NCBI GenBank assembly: GCA_050633285.1
Contig: JBOEGG010000005.1
Span: forward strand, 545,643 to 609,642
Direction of reading: 5' to 3'
DNA from: UBA1672 sp050633285
GTDB taxonomy: Bacteria; Pseudomonadota; Alphaproteobacteria; Micavibrionales; Micavibrionaceae
DNA: 64,000 nucleotides
Shown piece after piece: positions 58,115 through 64,000 of this stretch. A program made the translations under genes and the position numbers. Position 1 is the stretch's first letter. The number at the start of each line of letters is the position of its first letter. Below the pieces are notes generated by a model. That model was given only the letters and a program-made list of their open reading frames with translations. It was not told where the DNA came from and did no database searches.

Positions 58115-61100
58115 TTATTCTATGACGAGATGCCCATTGTTGATGAGGTCTGCAAGTGTTTGCCCCTGATCATCAAAAATGGCAAAAGACTGGTATGCAG
58201 TACCGTTTTCTGTGCCATCAATATCAACCATTAATGTTACATTACCTGAACCATTTGCCGGATCACCGTCACCGTCAGCAACGAGCTGTACGAAATCGCT
58301 GATAAGATCGCCGATGCTTGAATCATAGCTCAAAATATCAGAGATATCGATTTTATCTCCTTCACTTACGTCGAAGTCTGCAATGGTATCTGCCGTATGT
58401 TGTGCGGCATCAAACATAAATGTATCTGCGCCATCTTCTCCGTACAGGATGTCTATATTGCTGTCTGATCGTGTTCTGAATATGTCGTCACCTTGTGACC
58501 CATGGATTGTTTCGATTGAAACATCATCTGTCAGTGTTACATTAAGAACAGTACCTGCTGCGAACCCTGATAGGTCTAATGTCGTTCCATAATCAACGAG
58601 AATTGTATTGTTACCACCAGCCAGATCAATGTGTTCGATGTTTGATAGAGCCCTAATCCGAAGTGTATCATCACCGGCAGACCCGAGTATCTGATCTGTG
58701 CCGTTACCACCATCGTATCGATCATCTCCGTTCTGTATACCGGTTATGAGGAACGTGTCGTTTCCGTCATGTCCGTTGAAAATGTCATTCCCTGCGTCGG
58801 CTCTGACTTGGAAAATGTCATCACCTTGCGATCCTGTGATTTCTTCTGCCGAAACATCATCTGCAATGAAACTAACATTTAAGAAGTCTGCTGCTGCGAA
58901 CGAGGAGAAATCAAAGTCCTCTCCATAGTCTACAATAATGGTGTTTGTTCCGCCACCAAGGTCAATATGCTCAATGCCAGTAATCATATCCAAACGCAAG
59001 GAATCATCACCCGCCGAGCCTAATATACGGTCATAGCCATTTCCCCCATGATAGCGGTCATCACCATTTTGTGTGCCGGAAATCATAAACGTATCATTAC
59101 CTTCATCGCCGTAAATTTCATCATTCCCTGAGTCTGCGTTGATTTGGAAAATATCATCACCCTGAGAGCCTATAATATCTTCTGCTGATACATCATCTGC
59201 AATGAAGCTGACATTTAAGAAGTCTCCTGCTGCGATGGAGGAGAAATCAACACTATCGCCATAATCGACGGTGATTGTGTTTGTGCCTGCACCAAGGTCT
59301 ATGTGCTCAATATTTGTAAGGACTATAATACGAAGAGAGTCATCACCTGCCGAGCCTAAAATTTGGTCATAGCCTGTTCCGCCATCAATACGGTCATCGC
59401 CACTTTGTGTGCCTGCAATGTTGAATGTGTCATTTCCACCTTCACCATAAAACCTATCATTTCCGCCATCTGCACGCATGTTAAATACGTCATCGCCTTG
59501 TGAGCCCGTAATATCTTCACTTCCGGTATCATCTGTAATGAAGCTAACATTCATGAAGTCTCCTGCCGCGAGCGCGGAGAAGTTAATATCATCACCAGAG
59601 TCGACGATGATTGTGTTTGTGCCACCACCTAAATCTATGTGTTCAATATTCGTAAGGGAGGCAAGGCGTAAGGAATCATCACCAACTGATCCTAATATTT
59701 GATCATGACCTGTCCCGCCATCAATGCGGTCATCACCACTTTGTGTGCCTGCAATGTTGAATGTGTCATTACCGTCATGGCCATTAAATGTATCATTACC
59801 GCCATCTGCACGCATGTTAAATACGTCATCGCCTTGTGAGCCGGTAATGTCTTCACTTCCGGTGTCATCGGTGAGGTAAGTAACGTTTAAGAAGTCTCCT
59901 GCAGCAAGGGAGGAAAAATCAAGATCATCACCAGAGTCGACGATGATGGTGTTTGTACCACCACCTAAATCAATGTGTTCAATATTCGTAAGGGATACAA
60001 GGCGTAAGGAATCATTACCAACTGATCCTAGTATTTGATCATGGCCTGTCCCGCCATCAATGCGGTCATCACCACTTTGTGTGCCTGCAATGTTGAATGT
60101 GTCATTACCGTCATGGCCATTAAATGTATCATTACCGCCATCTGCTCTCATGTTAAATACGTCATCGCCTTGTGACCCCGTAAGGTCCTCATTCCCGGTA
60201 TGGTCGGTGAGGTAAGTAACGTTTAAGAAATTCCCTGCTGTAATAGAGGAAAAGTCAATATCATCGCCGCTATCAACGATGATGGTGTTTGTACCAGCAC
60301 CTAAATCAATGTGTTCTATACCCGTTAATACGACAAGTTGTAATGTGTCATCACCTGCTGTTCCTAATATTTGGTCGGTGCCATTACCACCGTAAATATA
60401 TTTACGATTTGCGAACAGGGTGTCATCTAGTTGGAATGTATCATCACCACCCTCGCCATATAATCTGTCATCACCACTCTCAATAATAAACAAATCATGA
60501 TCTTGTGATCCATGAATTGTGTCATTACCCGCGCCACCGTTGATATGTGTTATGCCGATGAGGGATGTTACGTTGGACAGGTCAATATCATTGCCACTGC
60601 CTGTGCCGACAATTGTATCTGTGCCGCCATTACCATTAATAATATCGAGATCTGTAATGGTGATGCCGGAGAAGTTAAAAGCATCATCTCCGGCTGTCCC
60701 CAATAATGTATCTGTTCCCGTTCCCATATCAATTTCTGATATGCTGGAGAATGAAGCAAGTGAAAAAGTGTCATCACCTGTACCACCCAGTATTCTGTCT
60801 GTGCCACTGCCGCCGATAACTGTATCTATACCTGTTAGATTGCCTTCAAAGATAAAGTCATCATCGCCGTTATCGCCTGTTAAAATATCATCGCCATTTC
60901 CGCCAATTAGAATATCGCGCTGATCGGTTCCTGTGATTGTGTCGTTACCGTCCAAGCCAATAAGTTTATGAGATGTGTTATTACCTTGGTGGGTGATGAT
61001 ATCATCACCGCTTGTACCGGTGAGCACATTGAATACACGAAGGTCAAAAACTGCAGTATCGGTAAGTCCATCAGTATCTTGTGCCGTATAAGTAAGGGTG

Positions 61101-62638
61101 GCTATACCGTTAAAGCTAAGGCTATCTGCGGGAGATGTATATGTCCATGTTCCATCACCATTATCAACGATACTACCTTCTCCTGCGCCAATAGTGATAT
61201 TAACGATATCAAGTGGATCACTTTCCGGGTCCGTGTCATTGGCCAGAAGTTCTGCTTCTGTAATGATGACTGTTGAACCACCTTCATCTGTTTCGTTATA
61301 AATGCCATCATCTACAGCACTTGGCATATCATTAATACCAGTGACGGTAACCGTAACCGTTGCTGTGTTTGTGGCTCCTTGCGTGTCGGTAATCGTATAG
61401 GTGATTGTCGTATCACGTGTGGCACCTGTACCAAGATCCTGAAAATCATTATCAACGTTAAAGCTTAGTGCTCCGTTAGATTGTATTGTGAATGATCCGC
61501 CATGGCTTCCATCTGTTGAAACTGCAACATTAGCAACGCTTCCTGATACGGCGGTGACGGTGAAGCTGTCTGTTGTGTCAATATCAACATCAATGCCATT
61601 TCCGTTATTTTGGAATACGTTTCCGTTTGTATTTGTATCTTCGTCAGTTGTGAATGTATCGTTTTGGGCAACTGGCCCGTCATTCACCCCGGTTACGGTA
61701 ACTGTGACACTCGCGGTATTTGTACCACCTAATCCGTCTGAAGCCGTGTAAAAGAATGTGTCCGTAGTTGTTTCACCTGCTGCTAAATAATCAAAACTAT
61801 TTCCAGTAGCGTACGTAATCGTGTTGCCAATGTCATTAAAGACAATATTACCCAATGTACCAACTGTATTTACAGAAGAGATATCAAGAGCCTCATTATC
61901 TGTGTCATTAGAGAGTAGGGCGGTATGAATATTTGCAGAGACTGTATCCTGATTAACAGATAGGGTATCACTCATTGCAATAGGATCTGCATTTTGTGGG
62001 CCTGTATCAATGTCTTCATTGTTATCGTCTGCTATTGTAACATCTTGCGGTGTAACATGCGTTACGGCAGGTGATATTTCGCTATTCGTGTTACCTGAAA
62101 TCAAAGCACCTGTGGATGTTGTGTCGTCGATATCTACCAACGTTCCTGTTTCGACCATAGGCTTTTCAAACAGCCCTAAAGCATCCAAAACAAGCTCAGG
62201 AGAGCCTTCTTGATTGGTGGAAGGTGATGGTGCAGATGTATCTTGTGTTTGCGCAGTGCTGTCACTCGAATTATTGGAAGTCTCTAATTGTACGACCAAA
62301 TTATCAACGATTGAATCATGCTCATTACTTGATACTTCGGGGGTATAGCCTTGGTCACTATCTTCTGTTTTATTGTTGTATGTTTTGTTTTCTGAGGGGG
62401 GTGTTTCTACATTTTCTGTAGTGCTGTCGCTGTGACCTATACCCTCGATACTATTATGTATGGCTTGTAATACATTATCTGCTCCTGAAAGATGGATCGT
62501 ACCATTATCAAGTATTTTTACTTGCGCACCGCTTTTGACAGAAATTTCTTTAATTAAACGTAGAAATTCCTCAAAGTTCATCTCGGAAGAGAGACCTTCG
62601 ATATAATCTTTAGAATAGTATTTTTCTAAGTGTTCCAT
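58115..62638 (-). CDS. large RTX adhesin with type I secretion signal
   Basis: This 1507-residue protein begins with an acidic, non-signal N terminus of about 200 residues. Then follow three cadherin/VCBS-like domains (AMSDTLSVNQDTVSANIHTA; VAQNDTFTTDEDTNTNGNVF; AVDDGIYNETDEGGSTVIIT). After that comes a long repeat region with RTX-type GGxGxDxx calcium sites and a 112-residue unit repeated about six times (IEHIDLGGGTNTIIVDSGDD, then LTGSQGDDVFNMRADGGNDT). The last 100 residues (ADTFMFDAAQHTADTIADFD, then YQSFAIFDDQGQTLADLIN) match the type I secretion target domain. No secretion genes lie in the window. It probably mediates adhesion or biofilm. Confidence 0.92.
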   Translation of the reverse strand: MEHLEKYYSKDYIEGLSSEMNFEEFLRLIKEISVKSGAQVKILDNGTIHLSGADNVLQAIHNSIEGIGHSDSTTENVETPPSENKTYNNKTEDSDQGYTPEVSSNEHDSIVDNLVVQLETSNNSSDSTAQTQDTSAPSPSTNQEGSPELVLDALGLFEKPMVETGTLVDIDDTTSTGALISGNTNSEISPAVTHVTPQDVTIADDNNEDIDTGPQNADPIAMSDTLSVNQDTVSANIHTALLSNDTDNEALDISSVNTVGTLGNIVFNDIGNTITYATGNSFDYLAAGETTTDTFFYTASDGLGGTNTASVTVTVTGVNDGPVAQNDTFTTDEDTNTNGNVFQNNGNGIDVDIDTTDSFTVTAVSGSVANVAVSTDGSHGGSFTIQSNGALSFNVDNDFQDLGTGATRDTTITYTITDTQGATNTATVTVTVTGINDMPSAVDDGIYNETDEGGSTVIITEAELLANDTDPESDPLDIVNITIGAGEGSIVDNGDGTWTYTSPADSLSFNGIATLTYTAQDTDGLTDTAVFDLRVFNVLTGTSGDDIITHQGNNTSHKLIGLDGNDTITGTDQRDILIGGNGDDILTGDNGDDDFIFEGNLTGIDTVIGGSGTDRILGGTGDDTFSLASFSSISEIDMGTGTDTLLGTAGDDAFNFSGITITDLDIINGNGGTDTIVGTGSGNDIDLSNVTSLIGITHINGGAGNDTIHGSQDHDLFIIESGDDRLYGEGGDDTFQLDDTLFANRKYIYGGNGTDQILGTAGDDTLQLVVLTGIEHIDLGAGTNTIIVDSGDDIDFSSITAGNFLNVTYLTDHTGNEDLTGSQGDDVFNMRADGGNDTFNGHDGNDTFNIAGTQSGDDRIDGGTGHDQILGSVGNDSLRLVSLTNIEHIDLGGGTNTIIVDSGDDLDFSSLAAGDFLNVTYLTDDTGSEDITGSQGDDVFNMRADGGNDTFNGHDGNDTFNIAGTQSGDDRIDGGTGHDQILGSVGDDSLRLASLTNIEHIDLGGGTNTIIVDSGDDINFSALAAGDFMNVSFITDDTGSEDITGSQGDDVFNMRADGGNDRFYGEGGNDTFNIAGTQSGDDRIDGGTGYDQILGSAGDDSLRIIVLTNIEHIDLGAGTNTITVDYGDSVDFSSIAAGDFLNVSFIADDVSAEDIIGSQGDDIFQINADSGNDEIYGDEGNDTFMISGTQNGDDRYHGGNGYDRILGSAGDDSLRLDMITGIEHIDLGGGTNTIIVDYGEDFDFSSFAAADFLNVSFIADDVSAEEITGSQGDDIFQVRADAGNDIFNGHDGNDTFLITGIQNGDDRYDGGNGTDQILGSAGDDTLRIRALSNIEHIDLAGGNNTILVDYGTTLDLSGFAAGTVLNVTLTDDVSIETIHGSQGDDIFRTRSDSNIDILYGEDGADTFMFDAAQHTADTIADFDVSEGDKIDISDILSYDSSIGDLISDFVQLVADGDGDPANGSGNVTLMVDIDGTENGTAYQSFAIFDDQGQTLADLINNGHLVIE
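58683..60363 (-). repeat. tandem 336-bp repeat array inside the adhesin gene
   Basis: Homologous positions recur at 58683, 59019, 59355, 59691, 60027 and 60363, exactly 336 bases (112 codons) apart. The units near 59691 and 60027 are nearly identical at the DNA level over long stretches, including CTGTCCCGCCATCAATGCGG. The array is open to unit loss or gain by recombination, and short-read assembly may have merged copies. Confidence 0.9.
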
Positions 62639-62894
62639 ACAAAATTACTTCTTAAGCATATAAAAATATATATAATTACTATCTATACTTATTATTTTAG
62701 TTGATTTTACTTAAAATTGTATGAATTTGACTGTTTGCTTGCAACTTCTGCGCTATTGGTTTGTCTAAGAGGGGTTGATGATTTACAGCACCGATAGGCT
62801 AGGCTGTCTTCAGAAGGGTGATACCTTTACTTCCTTGTTAGGAGAGGCTAGGTTGTGTGTTCTTTTGTCAGAGAAAAATATAAAAGGAATTCCT

Positions 62895-63830
62895 ATGTTA
62901 AAGAATGGTTTTTTTACCATATTAGTGAGTATGTCGATGTTATGTGCTCCTGTTGTTTATGCAGGATCCGGTGATCACCATGGTCATGGTTCTGCCGTGG
63001 CGGATACATCTGTGAAAGCGGTAACGCATAAAATTACAGATCAGATATATATGATTAATGTAAAAGGCGGAAATGTTGGCTTGTTTATTGGTGAGGACGG
63101 GAGTTTTCTTATCGATAATGAATATGTGGACGTTGTTCCGGCCGTTATGGAAGCTGTAGAGGAAATATCAAAGGATAATAAAGTACGTTTTGTTATTAAT
63201 ACGCATTGGCACGGTGACCATACCGGGGGGAATGAAGCTCTTGGTAAAGGTGGTAGTTTGATTGTCGCACATGATAATGTTCGAAAACGCTTGTCTGTCG
63301 ATAATTATATTCCTGCATTTAATATGGAATCTAAAGCCTTCCCAAAAGTGGCTCTACCTTTGATCACATATAATGATCAGACAACATTTCATATTAATGG
63401 TGATACGGTTCATGTTGTGCATGTCAAAAATGCGCATACGGATGGGGACTCATTTGCACATTTTGAAAAGGCGAATGTAATTCATACGGGCGATGTTTAT
63501 TTTAATGGCTTTTATCCATTTATCGATGCATCAACGGGTGGAAGCCTTGAAGGTGTTATTAAGGCAAGTGCAGAAATACTAGCATTGGCAAATGATGATA
63601 CGGTTATTATTCCGGGGCATGGCTCGGTATCTAATAAGGCAGAGCTAAAATTATATCATGACATGCTTGTTGGTGTTCGTGATGTGTTAAAGCCACTTAT
63701 TGATGCGGGTAAAAGTTTTGAGGAAATCAAGGCAGCTAAGCCTTTAGGGCAATTCGATGCGCAATGGGGTGGTGGTTTTCTTTCTTCTGATGTTTGGCTT
63801 AAGATTGCTTATGATGCTATGACCTCTTAA
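62895..63830 (+). CDS. secreted metallo-beta-lactamase-fold hydrolase
   Basis: This 311-residue product from the ATG at 62895 (AAAAGGA 6 bases upstream) has a signal peptide (GFFTILVSMSMLCAPVVYA) and a His-rich mature start (GDHHGHGSAV). The zinc motif is NTHWHGDHTGGNEALG, with further ligands in VKNAHTDGDS, IHTGDVYF and IIPGHGSVSN, so all metal positions are filled. Substrate unknown: it is a general MBL-fold hydrolase rather than a known antibiotic-degrading enzyme. It diverges from the adhesin gene. Confidence 0.9.
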   Translation: MLKNGFFTILVSMSMLCAPVVYAGSGDHHGHGSAVADTSVKAVTHKITDQIYMINVKGGNVGLFIGEDGSFLIDNEYVDVVPAVMEAVEEISKDNKVRFVINTHWHGDHTGGNEALGKGGSLIVAHDNVRKRLSVDNYIPAFNMESKAFPKVALPLITYNDQTTFHINGDTVHVVHVKNAHTDGDSFAHFEKANVIHTGDVYFNGFYPFIDASTGGSLEGVIKASAEILALANDDTVIIPGHGSVSNKAELKLYHDMLVGVRDVLKPLIDAGKSFEEIKAAKPLGQFDAQWGGGFLSSDVWLKIAYDAMTS

Positions 63831-63884
63831 TTTTATATAGTTTAGGTATAGTGATACATCTAAATAATATTTCGAATAAACGTG

Positions 63885-63917
63885 AAAAACCCATTGACAT
63901 TGCGCGATGGGTTTTTT
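63885..63917 (+). terminator. rho-independent terminator after the MBL-fold gene
   Basis: Stem AAACCCAT with ATGGGTTT, a 12-base loop and six T. It separates the hydrolase from the next gene. Confidence 0.75.
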
Positions 63918-63978
63918 ACACCAATGCATGAGTTTTTGCCGTATGCGGCACGTTTATTAAATTAAGGAGCATTTGATA

Positions 63979-64000
63979 ATGTCTAAGGAAAAGTTTGAGC
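63979..64000 (+). CDS. tuf: elongation factor Tu, first seven codons (partial)
   Basis: The ATG at 63979 has AAGGAG 9 bases upstream and codes MSKEKFE, the standard start of bacterial EF-Tu in this lineage. The gene runs out of the window, so only the start supports the call. Confidence 0.7.

Noticed and set aside
58683..60363. Regularly spaced repeats as a CRISPR array
   Set aside because: The repeats are 336-bp coding units in one long frame without unique spacers, so they are protein repeats.
60289..62421. Frames opposite the adhesin repeats
   Set aside because: They arise from the repetitive codon pattern of the adhesin and have no start signals.
62651..62656. CTTAAG upstream of the adhesin as another regulator box
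   Set aside because: There is no second half-site 11 bp away on either side.

Overview
The window looks like a moderately AT-rich alphaproteobacterial chromosome (my reading, not a database match). The grounds are a class II DAHP synthase, an ornithine-lipid acyltransferase pair, a DUF3126-type small protein, Kdo/lipid A genes (waaA-lpxK-lpxL-like), and an EF-Tu start at the right edge. I cannot name the genus.

Region 1 (1-21573) is the late half of a tailed prophage of siphovirus type. The order is small and large terminase, portal, minor head protein, scaffold, major capsid, connectors, tail tube, tail chaperone with a textbook -1 frameshift signal, tape measure, distal tail and hub proteins, a gpJ-like tail tip, fibre, holin, endolysin, a holin-lipoprotein fusion, an SGNH-esterase-like tail protein, and two reverse-strand cargo genes. 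It ends in a displaced tRNA-Pro(TGG) 3' half at 21525-21573, read as attR. The integrase and the rebuilt tRNA should lie left of the window.

Region 2 (21805-39911) is mostly core chromosome: rpsD, trmJ, gltX, nadE, a class II DAHP synthase gene, an HD phosphodiesterase-like gene, waaA-lpxK-lpxL-like, olsB-olsA-like and a low-molecular-weight phosphatase. Embedded in it are two paralogous secreted cysteine-rich proteins and several orphans.

Region 3 (40027-43046) has three tRNAs (Cys, Asn, Arg), then about 0.7 kb of unexplained palindrome-bearing DNA, an orphan gene and a frameshifted alpha/beta hydrolase. Degenerate copies of a short repeat lie on both sides of these genes.

Region 4 (43140-54807) is a probable regulon. 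A PmrA/QseB-like two-component system, a glycosyltransferase, a PepSY protein, a short ArnT/PMT-like membrane protein, a ferric-reductase-like flavocytochrome and a tripartite RND pump lie together. Three of the intergenic regions carry the same YTTAAG-N5-YTTAAG direct repeats, which suggests one envelope or metal stress response.

Region 5 (54821-64000) holds a small gene graveyard, including an Old Yellow Enzyme fragment fused to a tail-like fragment. It continues with a metal-associated membrane locus (HupE/UreJ-like, an anchor protein, a His-rich secreted protein and a 39-residue membrane peptide), a 1507-residue RTX adhesin with exact 336-bp tandem units, a secreted metallo-beta-lactamase-fold hydrolase, and the first codons of tuf.
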